Numbered from the stretch's first letter, positions 16,272 through 24,689 are shown. The stretch: 64,000 nt of DNA from JACVRW01 sp963751835 (GCA_963751835.1 CAVVWD010000031.1:47907-111906); one strand, 5' to 3'. The notes: a model not told the origin generated them from the sequence alone. Made by a program: numbers and translations.

Positions 16272-18204
16272 CGAAGCCCCCTTCGTCCGGGGCGAGCCGC
16301 CAGCTCTTGTCCTCATTGCGGACCACCAGGCCGCGGCGCTGGAGGTCCTCGAGCGCGTTGCGGACCGTGCCGTCCTTCGGGTCGCGGCCGAGCGAGCGCG
16401 CAAGCCCGGCAATCGAGAAACCGCTCTCCGACGGGGGGTGCAAAGGTGCATCCCCTACTAGTGGGGGTTGCACTTTGCACCCCTCCGCGAGCGCCTCGAG
16501 CAGCTCGTCCGCGACCGCGTCCCGGATCGACGTGTCCGGGCTCGGCACGTACGGCTCGCACGGCTTGATCGACACCGGGCCCTCGTCGCCGTCGTCAGCC
16601 ACGATCCGCAGCCAGCGGTCATCCCGCTCGACGGCGAACCGTGCCAGCGGGTTCACGAGCCGCCGGCGGCCGCGCTCGTCGTCGCCGTCGACGCGTTCGA
16701 GCAGCACGGCCCACTCGATGCAAGCACCGATCGCCGAGCTCCCGCGGTACTCGCCGTCAGTGCGGCGCGAATGATGGGTGAGCGAGATCGCGACGTCCTG
16801 GTCGTGCGCCATCGTCCGCAACGGATCCAGGGCCTTGGCGACCTCGGCCTCGTCACGCTCGTCCCCCAGCCACAGCGCCCGAAACGAGTCCAGCAGCACG
16901 AGGTCAGGCCGGTATTCGGCGAGCAGCCCGTCGAGCTCGTCCAGGTGGCGGCGCAGGTCGTAGCCCCTGGCCTCGCCGATCAGCAGCCCGCCGGCCGCAC
17001 TTGCGGGGAGCCCGATCGAGCGCAGCCGGCGGTGGAGCTCCCGCTCGCCGTTCTCCGCGTCGACGAGCAGCACGCGCGCGCGTTTGACCGGGATCCCGGC
17101 CGGTTCGCCACCGCCGATCGCGGCGACACAGCCGAGCGCCAGCTGCACGAGGCTTTTGCCGCGCTTCTCACGGCCGCCGAACAGGGTGAGCTTGCCTCGG
17201 CAGAACACCCCTTCGGCGATCCAGTCGAGCGCCGGCGGCTCGCTCTCCACCAGCGCGAGCGTGTCGAGCACCCTGATCCGCGGACGCTCCGGCGTTCCCT
17301 CGGCCTCCTCCTCCTCCTCCTCCGTGGCCGGTGGCGAGTCGCCGTTCAGGCCGAGCCGCACCGCCCATTCGACGGCGTCCGCACCGGCGGCGATCTTCGC
17401 GGCCTTGGCCGCCGGGGCTTCGGCCGCGAACGCCCGCTCCGCCCGTGCGATGTCCGACTTGTCGACCCACCGCCAGAGCCGCTCCACCTCCTCCCGCTCC
17501 AGCGGCGGGTCCAGGCAGCGCGCGTTGTGGCCGAGCATCGCGTCCAGCGCCGGCTTGCCAATAAGGCCCTCGGCGGTGAGCGCCGACAGCGCCCACCGGT
17601 AGAGCGCCTCGTGGCGGCCACCCTGGGCGACGACCTCGTCGTCGTCCGGTGCCACCGTCGGCTCGGCCTGCCTCTCAGCCGCGAGCTCGGCCAGCCACTC
17701 GGGGAGCGGCGCGATCGTCCTCCAAGTCGGTAGCGCGCCCGTGTAAGCCACCGCGGACTCGTGCACGCTGGGCGGCACGATCATGTAGGCGCCCTCGCAC
17801 CGGAGCTCGCAGCCCGGCAGCACGGCCTTCACCGTCGCCATCTGGCCGGCGAAGTACCAGTGGGCGCCGCGCACCCCCTCGAGCGAGTTCGGGTACTTGG
17901 CGGACACGGGCGGCGCCTCACCGGTCCGGACGTGCGGCTCCGGCAGGTCGTACTGGCCCACCAGCTCGTCCGGATCGCAAGCGAACCGCGGGTCGGCGTC
18001 GAGCACGGTGACGCCGCTCTTGAAGCAGTTGATCGCGATGTTCGCCGCCGGCCACGTCGTCCACCACGCGGTGATCCGTTCGCGGTCGCGGGTAGCGTCG
18101 TGGAGGCCGTGCGGGGTGAGTGGCGCCTTGCCACGCTCCCTACACGGGTGCACGTGGTAGTTGCGGGCCGCGTGCTCGAGCGCGGCCCGCCCCAACCTCT
18201 CCAC
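16264..18204 (-). CDS. bifunctional primase-polymerase / RepA-like helicase
   Basis: A 646-residue replication protein. Residues 1-175 form a prim-pol domain with the metal motif DAD (69-71), H115 in GAHWYF, and a GAYMIVPPS strand. Residues 320-520 form a RecA-type hexameric helicase domain (AAA_25/RepA) with Walker A GGREKRGKS (343-351), Walker B LVLLD (D439) and the SLTHHSRRTDGEYRGSS segment. A C-terminal winged helix (about 590-640) may read an origin. Such fusions start replication of plasmids, satellites and integrative elements. GTG start shares one base with the SSB stop codon. A long palindrome lies in its 3' part. Confidence 0.85.
   Translation of the reverse strand: MERLGRAALEHAARNYHVHPCRERGKAPLTPHGLHDATRDRERITAWWTTWPAANIAINCFKSGVTVLDADPRFACDPDELVGQYDLPEPHVRTGEAPPVSAKYPNSLEGVRGAHWYFAGQMATVKAVLPGCELRCEGAYMIVPPSVHESAVAYTGALPTWRTIAPLPEWLAELAAERQAEPTVAPDDDEVVAQGGRHEALYRWALSALTAEGLIGKPALDAMLGHNARCLDPPLEREEVERLWRWVDKSDIARAERAFAAEAPAAKAAKIAAGADAVEWAVRLGLNGDSPPATEEEEEEAEGTPERPRIRVLDTLALVESEPPALDWIAEGVFCRGKLTLFGGREKRGKSLVQLALGCVAAIGGGEPAGIPVKRARVLLVDAENGERELHRRLRSIGLPASAAGGLLIGEARGYDLRRHLDELDGLLAEYRPDLVLLDSFRALWLGDERDEAEVAKALDPLRTMAHDQDVAISLTHHSRRTDGEYRGSSAIGACIEWAVLLERVDGDDERGRRRLVNPLARFAVERDDRWLRIVADDGDEGPVSIKPCEPYVPSPDTSIRDAVADELLEALAEGCKVQPPLVGDAPLHPPSESGFSIAGLARSLGRDPKDGTVRNALEDLQRRGLVVRNEDKSWRLAPDEGGFDV
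16435..16483. repeat. long palindrome inside the prim-pol gene
   Basis: Perfect 11-bp arms GGGGTGCAAAG (16435-16445) and CTTTGCACCCC (16473-16483) flank a second interrupted stem (TGCA with TGCA, CCCC with GGGG) and an 8-base loop. It sits in the coding sequence just before the C-terminal winged helix. A cruciform or hairpin this regular in a replication gene is a candidate origin or initiator site. Confidence 0.6.
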
Positions 18205-18758
18205 TAGAACGGGATCGGGTCGTCCGCCGTCAGCTCCGGCTTGGGACTCGGGGGCGCGGGCGACTTGGCCTGCTCGAGCGCCTCCTTCGCCCCGTTGACG
18301 TCCGGCGTGGTCTCGGTGGCGGTGCCGGCCACCATCGGCAGCTGCTCGGTCGTGGTGTTCGCGCCCGGCGTGAGCACAGGGGTCGGCTCGGCGTTGACGC
18401 CGGCCATCCCGGCCGCCCAGTCCACCACGCTCGAACGCGGCCTATCCGGACACTCGAGCCGGTCCTCGTAATAGGGCTTCCCCTTGCGGTTGGTGCGCTT
18501 GGGTCCCCTGGTGATCCGGACGCGCTCGCCCGGCTGTGGCTTGAGCCGGAGCAGCTTCCTGCGGATCACGGTTGTGAAGCCCCAGAACGGCGCCCGGCCG
18601 TGGTTGTTGGCAACAGTCAGCAGGGGCACCTCGATCTCCCTGCCGTCCTCACCCTCCCAAGTGACGAAATCGACCTCCTCGAGCTGGCCGTCGAGGATGT
18701 CGCCCTCGTCGCCGAGCTGCCAGTAGTCGCCGCGTCCGTCGTTCTCAATCTTCGCCAT
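18204..18758 (-). CDS. SSB-like single-stranded-DNA-binding protein with DDPIPF tail
   Basis: A 184-residue protein from ATG 18758. The N-terminal 115 residues resemble an OB-like beta domain (DEGDILDGQLEEVDFVTW, VANNHGRAPFWGF, GERVRITRGPKR). A low-complexity Pro/Thr/Ala linker follows, and the protein ends in DDPIPF, matching the acidic C-terminal tip (DDxIPF) by which bacterial SSBs recruit partners. It is directly upstream of the prim-pol gene with a 1-base overlap. The open frame runs further upstream, but the GAGGA site and the family look support this start. The OB fold itself needs a structure prediction. Confidence 0.65.
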   Translation of the reverse strand: MAKIENDGRGDYWQLGDEGDILDGQLEEVDFVTWEGEDGREIEVPLLTVANNHGRAPFWGFTTVIRRKLLRLKPQPGERVRITRGPKRTNRKGKPYYEDRLECPDRPRSSVVDWAAGMAGVNAEPTPVLTPGANTTTEQLPMVAGTATETTPDVNGAKEALEQAKSPAPPSPKPELTADDPIPF

Positions 18759-18856
18759 CTCGTTGTTCCTCTTTCGTGACCGGTCGTGTGCATGGACGCG
18801 GCCGCGAGGAGGGGCGCGAGAACGAAACGGGCCCGCGCGCAGGCGGGCCCGGTGAT

Positions 18857-19292
18857 CTAACGGTTCGTCGTCAGCGTCTGATTCGCCGGCTGGACCGTCG
18901 TCGGGTCCGGCGCGGGCCGGCGCGGTAGTGCGTCTCGAGCCCCGGCTACGAACCGGCTGGCCACGAGGTGCGCGGCGGCGACGCTGGGGAACGGTTCGGC
19001 GAAGGTTGGAAGCCGGGGGCGCGGGAACCCGCGTTATCGGGGGCGGTGCCGGGGGCGGGGCCGTCGCCGCACCCCTGGTGTCCCAGCGGCGGCGAGTCGC
19101 ACCCGGGGGTGCGAGCACGGGAACCCCCTGGAGGTTCTGCGCCGTCGGCTCCACGGTGCGCGGGGGCTCCGTCAGCGTCAGCGGTTGGATGCCGAGCGGG
19201 CCGTCGGGGACGTATTCCTCGACGACCGGCGGGCCGTCCTCGGCTTCAGTTGGGTGCTGCGCTTCGGGGTGCTGCTTGGCGGTGGTACGCAC
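18857..19292 (-). pseudogene. first gene of the leftward operon, Pro-rich, apparently frameshifted
   Basis: GTG 19292 follows an excellent AAGGAG site. The first 85 residues are acidic, then Pro-rich (GPPVVEEYVPDGPLGIQPLT). Near 19030 the better-looking frame changes at a C/G run, continuing as LPTFAEPFPSVAAAHLVASRF to a stop at 18857. The total length is one base over a multiple of three, consistent with a single extra base. Without the shift the frame fuses to the SSB-like gene through an Arg-rich stretch. I do not recognise the protein. Confidence 0.45.
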
Positions 19293-19545
19293 CGCGCTCC
19301 TTCCAGATCATCCCGCCGACGGCTGCGACGGGGAACCGATTGCCGATTCAACCACGGCCATCGGCGGAAAAGAATGGAGGCCGCCCCCTGGAAGGAAGGG
19401 CGACCTCCGGAAGATGGCTTTCACGCCACCGTCTACCCGGCCGGGAGCCGATCCCCGACCGCTAAAGAGGGTACCCGCCGCGACGGCTAGGGCGACCTCG
19501 GGGGCCCGTACCCTCAGGGTCGATGGCCCCGACCCGCCCAGCGGC
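19293..19545. other. non-coding stretch upstream of the leftward operon
   Basis: No convincing gene. It should hold the promoter of the leftward replication operon. A stem of GGAGG-C-CGCCC with GGGCG-A-CCTCC (19376-19408) is visible. Candidate -35/-10 hexamers on the minus strand are not clear. Open frames here have no family features. Confidence 0.4.
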
Positions 19546-19869
19546 CTAGTGGCCGTCGTCCACCCGGTCGGGAGCGGCGGAAGACGCAAGAAACGCCGCC
19601 GCCCCCGTTCGCGTCGAGACCCCGGCGTCGTAACGATCCGGTTCCGCTGCCCCGTCTGCGGCGCCGACCACCCTAGGTCGGCCTGCACTAAGCGCTGAAG
19701 CGCGACGGGGCTTCCCGCACTTCAGACAACGCGCCCCCGCGTCCGGGTCGAGCGTGAGCAGCAACAGCCTGTCACACCCGCACGTCCGTGGCCTGGTGTC
19801 CGGCGGGTCACCCCTCGCGTAGTCGTCGGCCGGGTAGAGCATTCCGAGGACGCCGCGGCTGGTGGGCAT
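19546..19869 (-). CDS. small zinc-ribbon-like protein, unknown function
   Basis: Up to 107 residues from ATG 19869. The first 60 residues are convincing: a short aromatic/acidic start (GMLYPADDYARGD) and CGCDRLLLLTLDPDAGARCLKCG, a four-cysteine zinc ribbon. The last 45 residues are low-complexity, and on the opposite strand a CxxC-H-C motif (RCPVCGADHPRSAC) is encoded over 19640-19698, so the 3' part may be overrun. Confidence 0.5.
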   Translation of the reverse strand: MPTSRGVLGMLYPADDYARGDPPDTRPRTCGCDRLLLLTLDPDAGARCLKCGKPRRASALSAGRPRVVGAADGAAEPDRYDAGVSTRTGAAAFLASSAAPDRVDDGH

Positions 19870-19896
19870 CCCCCGGCAGTATGCGCTTGCGAACGC

Positions 19897-20352
19897 TCAC
19901 TTCGCGAGGGCGCCGAGCACTTCCAGGCGCGTGACCACGCCGACCAGACGCCCGTCTTCCACCACGGGCAGGCGGTTGTGACCCGACTCGTGGATGAGAA
20001 GAGCCGCCTCCTTCGCGCTCGTATCCGGGCCGACCGTGTCGGGGTCCCGGGTCATCATGTCCTCGGCCGTGGAGGCGAACGCCTTGCGCAGGCGCTGCTC
20101 ATAGCGGCCCAGCGGCTCGACGAAGACCGTGCTCCCGAAGAGCTTGATGTAGTGGGGGAGGTGTAGGTCGCCCTCCTCATCGGGCACGACCAGGTCGGCC
20201 TCGGTGACGATCCCGACGCAGCGCCCCTCGTCGTCCACCACGGGCACGCCCGGCAGCCCCTGCTCGCGCATCAGCGCCACGACCTCCTCCACGGGCGCGT
20301 CGGGGCGCACGCTGGCCGGGCTCGAATCCATGATGTCTCGTACGTCTCGCAT
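19897..20352 (-). CDS. tandem CBS-domain protein
   Basis: A 151-residue protein of two CBS motifs (residues 1-65 and 90-151) with the usual DIM-SPASVRPDAPVEEVVALM and GHNRLPVVEDGRLVGVVTR signatures. CBS pairs bind adenosine nucleotides and sense energy state. It lies inside the element, leftward like the phage-type genes around it. CBS-only proteins are common host genes and unusual in phages, so it is either cargo or a host gene captured by the element. Confidence 0.85.
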   Translation of the reverse strand: MRDVRDIMDSSPASVRPDAPVEEVVALMREQGLPGVPVVDDEGRCVGIVTEADLVVPDEEGDLHLPHYIKLFGSTVFVEPLGRYEQRLRKAFASTAEDMMTRDPDTVGPDTSAKEAALLIHESGHNRLPVVEDGRLVGVVTRLEVLGALAK

Positions 20353-20402
20353 GCCGCGGGCGAGACTATCTGAGCGTCAGCCCGGTGGAGCGCCGCGCCC
20401 CG

Positions 20403-20879
20403 TCACCGGACGTGCTCGTCGTCCACAAGCTCGGCGAACGCCGCCGAGTCCGTCACGGCCTGCCTCGCGGCCTCTACACGCTCGAGCAACTCCACCGCCT
20501 CACGATCAGGGCGCTGCTCCAACGCCGTGCCCAACGCGGCGATCCGCTCCCCGGACGTGCCGACCCGCAACCGCGCCTCGTTGGCCTTCTCGCGCAGCGC
20601 CGCGAACTCCTCACGTGTGAGCTCACCGAGCTGCGCCAACCGGACCGGCTCGTCCCCGCGTTCGGGCATCTCCTCGCCGGCGTCGAAGTGCCACCACGCC
20701 CACGGCCGGCGGCCGTCGCGGCGCCCCTGCGGGCCGGACATGATCGCGTCCCTGAGCAGCTCCCAGGCGACCTCGAGCTCGTCGAGGTCCGCCTCGGTCT
20801 GGCCGATCATCAGCTCCAAGCGCAGCCGGCCGAGCCGCTCGTCCGACAGCGCGACGACACCGGTCCGCAGCCGCGCCAT
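20403..20879 (-). CDS. phage-type hypothetical protein, helical
   Basis: A 158-residue acidic, mostly helical protein: a Leu/Arg/Glu-rich N-terminus, an RRPWAWWHFDAGE aromatic segment and a long C-terminal helix. I do not recognise a family. Its ATG shares one base with the stop of the terminase-small-like gene, so it belongs to the packaging block. Confidence 0.65.
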   Translation of the reverse strand: MARLRTGVVALSDERLGRLRLELMIGQTEADLDELEVAWELLRDAIMSGPQGRRDGRRPWAWWHFDAGEEMPERGDEPVRLAQLGELTREEFAALREKANEARLRVGTSGERIAALGTALEQRPDREAVELLERVEAARQAVTDSAAFAELVDDEHVR

Positions 20880-21211
20880 CAGGACACCTCCCGGCCCCAG
20901 CGCGCCCGCGCCGCCTTGCTCGCATGCACAGACGCCGGCCGCACCGCCTCCGACACGTCGACCTGGTTCAGCAGCCTCGCCAGCGCCACCCGCGCCTGGC
21001 GCAGCTCGCCGAATGCCTGGTTCAGCACCAGCTGGCCGCCGCGGCCCTCGACCCGCACCCCCAGCTCGGCGACGTCAGCCTCGAGGCGGTCGATGTCGTC
21101 CGCCTGCCGGCGAGCGAGGTCCAGTAACGCCGCCTCCCGCTCGTCCCAGATGTGGGTGGGCGGGAGAGCGTCGGCGACCGCGTTGACCAGCTCACGCACC
21201 TTCCTGGTCAT
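20879..21211 (-). CDS. possible terminase small subunit-like protein
   Basis: A 110-residue helical protein. A predicted coiled segment (ADDIDRLEADVAELGVRVEG) leads to GGQLVLNQAFGELRQARVALARLL, which resembles the C-terminal helix of P27-type small terminases of actinophages. The identification is by pattern only. No large terminase follows. If right, it would divert a helper phage's packaging motor to this element's DNA. Confidence 0.5.
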   Translation of the reverse strand: MTRKVRELVNAVADALPPTHIWDEREAALLDLARRQADDIDRLEADVAELGVRVEGRGGQLVLNQAFGELRQARVALARLLNQVDVSEAVRPASVHASKAARARWGREVS

Positions 21212-21348
21212 TCAGCCACCCCCGTTTTCGGTCTGATTCGGGCATGAAAGGGGCATTCGTGTTCCGTCCGGCGACCCACCCGGCGGTCCGCTGGATCGCG
21301 GACGCTCGCTGGCGACCCTCCCACTCCCCGCGAGATACTGCGCGGGCG

Positions 21349-21750
21349 ATGTTGGAAGCGAGCGCCGAGCAGCAAGCGTTGGCAGAGACTGCCTTTAGGG
21401 CGCTGAACTCGGGCGATCTGGAAGCGTTCCTGGCGCTGACCGACGAGGACTTCGAGTTCACGTCGATGATCGCGGAGGCCGAAGGAACGGTCTTCCGGGG
21501 TCACGACGGCGTCCGTGCCTGGTGGGCCACGGTGCTCGGCGCGTTCGAGGACGTGCACTGGGAGTTGCTCGACAGTCGCGGATCCGGCGACCGGGGCGTC
21601 CTGCATTTCCGAGTGTCCGGGATGCTGGGCGGCGTGCCGGTCAAGCAGGAGATGTGGCAGGCCGCCCGGCTGCGTGACGGGAAGTTGATCTGGTGGGCCT
21701 TCTTCCGCAACGAACGTGAAGCCCTCGAAGCCGCAGAGCTGCGGGAGTAG
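21349..21750 (+). CDS. SnoaL-like (NTF2 fold) protein
   Basis: A 133-residue protein from ATG 21349; the frame opens earlier at 21244 but the family start is QALAETAFRALNSGDLEAFLALTDEDFEF. Later strands FRGHDGVRAWWATVL and the closing EALEAAELRE tail complete the fold. SnoaL-like proteins are small-molecule enzymes or binding proteins of diverse roles. It is one of few rightward genes in the element and probably cargo. Confidence 0.8.
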   Translation: MLEASAEQQALAETAFRALNSGDLEAFLALTDEDFEFTSMIAEAEGTVFRGHDGVRAWWATVLGAFEDVHWELLDSRGSGDRGVLHFRVSGMLGGVPVKQEMWQAARLRDGKLIWWAFFRNEREALEAAELRE

Positions 21751-21809
21751 GCGAGACACCCTCCGACCTCGATGCTCTTGATCCCGGCGGTGCTTGCGTT
21801 CCCCGTTCA

Positions 21810-22040
21810 CTAGTTCTGGTCGGCGGGGTCGGTGCGGTGGAGGCCGGCGAGCTCGAGCGCACTGATGCCGTTGTCGCTGATCCCGTAGACGAGGTCGTCA
21901 CCGTGCCAGCGACGCTCGAGCCAGCCTTGTTCTGTGAGCCGTTCGGCCTCGGCGGCGTACTCGTCTTGGACTGCTCCGACGAGGCCGGCGGACCTGGCTA
22001 TGAACAGGTCGCTGAGGAGTTGGAGCTCGTCGTCTGTCAC
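21810..22040 (-). CDS. small winged-helix-like protein
   Basis: 76 residues from GTG 22040 with an AGGAGG site 9 bases upstream. A helix (DDELQLLSDLFIARS) and a second half, RLTEQGWLERRWHGDDLVYGISDNG, read like a winged helix with a beta wing. Possible transcription regulator of the capsid block. It lies 111 bases downstream of the capsid gene, across a stretch with a GTTCC-GGAAC and a CGGTGT-ACACCG hairpin. Confidence 0.55.
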   Translation of the reverse strand: MTDDELQLLSDLFIARSAGLVGAVQDEYAAEAERLTEQGWLERRWHGDDLVYGISDNGISALELAGLHRTDPADQN

Positions 22041-22151
22041 TTGCCGTTCCTCCTGTGCACGGGTCGGGGCGGCGATGAGGTGAGGACCGCCGCCCGTTCC
22101 CGTGTGTTCCTCAGCGGAACCCCTCGGTGTGGATTGGAGACACCGAAGCCT

Positions 22152-23393
22152 TTACGTCAATCCGGACACGGCGGTGAACGAGGCCGGTCTGTAAAGCCCG
22201 AGGGCGAGCCTGGACTCCGCCCTTATCGCCGTCAAGTCCTTTATGAACCAGTCGCTGTGAGAGTTTGTGGCTTCTACTGACACGCCACCTCTGCGCCAGA
22301 TGTGGGCACCTTGGCCGAAGTTCCCGACCAGCGCGGTGCCGGACCCGACCACGGTGGACAACACCACATTCGTGTTCCACAGCGTTTGGCCGAACATGCC
22401 GACGTTGGCCGCACCGCCGCCGTACGCGCTGCTGAACGGCCCGCCACCGAAGTACTGGCCGATCGTGCCGCCCGTGCCGTCACGCAGAAGGCGGCTCGAG
22501 AGCCAGTTGGCGGGATGTAATACGACCGTGTCGGGCTGCAGGAACGCCGACCCTGCGGTGTTCGCGATCACCTTCGCCAACGCCACCGTGTTGTCGTCGG
22601 CGGCGAGCTTGGTGTAGGTGTTGATCGCCTGGGCGCCGGAGCGGTTGAACAGCCCGATCAGCTCGTTCGTACCGGTCCCTCTGAGCAGCTGGCGTTCCTC
22701 TTCGATCCTCACGAACAGGCTAAGCCTGCCGTTCAAATAGGCCTGGATCGACGGGGCGTCCTCGAGCATTTCGTCCGAGATTCCCAGCACGGTCGCGATC
22801 TTCTTGACCGGCTCCTGGATCTCGGCGTAGTTGAGCGTGCTCTCGGGCTTCGTGCCGGCCTCGGCCACTCCGGCAGCCCCGCTTGTCGCGGTGCCTTCGT
22901 TCACGTACCTGACTTGGCTGGCGGTCGTCTGCGAGGTGCCGAACACGTCGGACACACCGAGCGGTTCGAACAGCCTTGAGTTGATCCCCGGCTGGTAGAA
23001 CGGCGGCACGAGCCCGCCTCCCGGACCGCCCGCCGTGCTCTCGAGCAACGTGCCTTTCAGCTCGTAGCCGGGAGCGCCGGTGGTGACCTCGACCATCCCC
23101 GAGCTCCACTGCTGCGGGCGCCCGTCGGGATAGCGGACGGCCTTGTAGCCCTCGGAGCGGACGAACACGTCGCCGGGGCCCTGGCCGCCGCGGCCGTTCT
23201 GCCCGACCGACGGGGTCGGCGGGCCGAGCGCCTTGCCGACGGCGGCCATCTTGGTTCCGGCGTCGGCGTCCTCGGCCTGGTTGATGAGGTCGAAGAAACG
23301 GCCTCGTTCCTCGCCGGTCAATTCGCGGTTCTCCGCCTTAGCGCGGGCGTGGAGCGAGATTGCCTCCTGTCGGAGGCGATCGGCGTTAGACAT
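22152..23393 (-). CDS. HK97-fold major capsid protein
   Basis: 413 residues from ATG 23393 (GAAGG site 8 bases upstream; the frame is open to 23531). The first 60 residues are a charged helix as in the HK97 delta/scaffold domain. A Gly-rich linker (GGQGPGDVFVRSEGYK) leads to the capsid core: VPPFYQPGINSRLFEPLGVSDVF, VKKIATVLGISDEMLEDAP, GTGTNELIGLFN and a strong GNFGQGAHIWRRGGVSVE strand. In HK97-like phages a protease cleaves the delta domain; no protease, portal or large terminase gene is near. It should build the shell of this element's particle. Confidence 0.88.
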   Translation of the reverse strand: MSNADRLRQEAISLHARAKAENRELTGEERGRFFDLINQAEDADAGTKMAAVGKALGPPTPSVGQNGRGGQGPGDVFVRSEGYKAVRYPDGRPQQWSSGMVEVTTGAPGYELKGTLLESTAGGPGGGLVPPFYQPGINSRLFEPLGVSDVFGTSQTTASQVRYVNEGTATSGAAGVAEAGTKPESTLNYAEIQEPVKKIATVLGISDEMLEDAPSIQAYLNGRLSLFVRIEEERQLLRGTGTNELIGLFNRSGAQAINTYTKLAADDNTVALAKVIANTAGSAFLQPDTVVLHPANWLSSRLLRDGTGGTIGQYFGGGPFSSAYGGGAANVGMFGQTLWNTNVVLSTVVGSGTALVGNFGQGAHIWRRGGVSVEATNSHSDWFIKDLTAIRAESRLALGLYRPASFTAVSGLT

Positions 23394-23606
23394 GACACGA
23401 CCTTCCCTTCTGGGTGGCTCCGTGCCGACTGCTGTGAGGAGCGGATCTTGCCCCGGCCCACCCCACGTCTGGGGCTGCGAGGGGTCCTCGACCTCGGTGC
23501 GGGGTCCCGCCGTGCCCCGCGAAACAGGCACCCTCTGGGTCCTTTTCTGCCGGGTCCTTGTCGGGCCGCCGCGACCGCCTGTGTGGCGGTCGGCGAGTAT
23601 TCGATT

Positions 23607-23855
23607 TTACGGGCGGGATTCTACCCCGGCGGGCGGTCGGGGTTTACGGACGGCGCGGGGCTTGGGCGCCCTTGTGGCCGTGCTGCTCGCCCGCTTGCGC
23701 GGCGGCCATGGTTGCGCCGGCGGGGTTCCGGCCTGGGTCTCGACCGCGGCGAGCCGCTGCCGCAGTTCCTGGAGCTGTTCGAGCTCGCTGGCGAGTTCGA
23801 TGCGGACCTGGTGGCGGATGAATTGGGCGAGCGCTTCATGAGCGACCGGGTCCAC
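23607..23855 (-). CDS. small basic protein upstream of the capsid gene
   Basis: 82 residues from GTG 23855: a helix ALAQFIRHQVRIELASELEQ with coiled-coil heptads, then a Pro/Lys/Arg-rich tail (APKPRAVRKPRPPAG). Position and make-up would fit a scaffold-like or DNA-associated head protein, but no family is recognised. Confidence 0.5.
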   Translation of the reverse strand: MDPVAHEALAQFIRHQVRIELASELEQLQELRQRLAAVETQAGTPPAQPWPPRKRASSTATRAPKPRAVRKPRPPAGVESRP

Positions 23856-24056
23856 GCCGTGAAGCCTATGCCGACACCCGGATGCGGACTACCCCCCGTT
23901 TTCTTTTTCGCGGCGACGGTCCCGGCGGGTTCCGAATCGACCCCGGAGGGGTTCCCCCCCACCTCACCGCCCAACCGATTCGCAAGTGACCAACCTCGCC
24001 GGCAGGCCGGGGGTCATACCCGCCGACAAGCAACCACCCCAGAAAGGGGAAGCACC

Positions 24057-24503
24057 ATGTTCAGCACCACCATCAAGCGGTCAGTCGCAACCCTCGGCGT
24101 CGTGGCGGGACTCCTCGCAGCGGCAGGACCGGCCAGCGCCGACACCCTCAACGGCAGCGGGGGCGGGGACCGCGCATTTCTCGACATTGGCACCACAGAG
24201 ACACTAATCGCCATTACGGCCGATGCCGGGTCGGGCAACGACAACGTCTGGAATAACGGCGACGGCACCGACGCAGCGAAAGGCACACAGGTCGGCAGCG
24301 AGGGCGTGAAGGCACCGAGCACCGAGCAGTCATGGGTCTGGCACGAAGCCGCTCGGAACGGCGTCGCGACCTCCGAGGTGTTCGAGCTCAACACGCTCGG
24401 CGGCAACGACACGGCCGAAGCGAAAGGCACGCAGGTCGGCAGCGAGGGCGCGTTCACGGAAGGCAACGGCCAACCGTGTTGCAACGACATCGAGTACCCG
24501 TAG
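24057..24503 (+). CDS. secreted protein with repeated GTQVGSEG motif
   Basis: 148 residues from ATG 24057 (AGGGGA site). A clear signal peptide (VATLGVVAGLLAAAGPASA) is followed by a mature domain rich in Gly, Asp, Asn and Thr, with AKGTQVGSEG repeated about 45 residues apart and near-repeats ending in VW and VFEL. Two Cys are adjacent near the C-terminus (QPCCNDIEYP). Acidic Gly-Asp-Asn content suggests calcium binding or a surface role. Not a known phage structural protein; probably cargo expressed from the lysogen. Confidence 0.7.
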   Translation: MFSTTIKRSVATLGVVAGLLAAAGPASADTLNGSGGGDRAFLDIGTTETLIAITADAGSGNDNVWNNGDGTDAAKGTQVGSEGVKAPSTEQSWVWHEAARNGVATSEVFELNTLGGNDTAEAKGTQVGSEGAFTEGNGQPCCNDIEYP

Positions 24504-24689
24504 CTCTCCACGCCCAGCCTCTCCACGGCCAGCCCGGCCTGGCGCATCCAGTCAGGCCGGGCGCGCCGTCCCCTGCGGGGGTTCGGCGGGGGCGCGGGTA
24601 CGGCCTCGGCCGCCCCGCTCGCGCCTGCCACGGCAAGGATGAGCCGCTACGGGGTGAAGGACGCCCCCCTCGCGGCCGAGATTACGCTC

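Noticed and set aside
19308..19688. 126-codon leftward frame before the replication operon
   Set aside because: Low-complexity Arg/Pro/Ser content with no motif; overlaps the better zinc-ribbon gene and the probable promoter.
22152..23393. Encapsulin rather than viral capsid
   Set aside because: The N-terminal delta-like helix, Gly-rich linker and phage neighbours fit a viral capsid; there is no cargo enzyme with a targeting peptide next to it.
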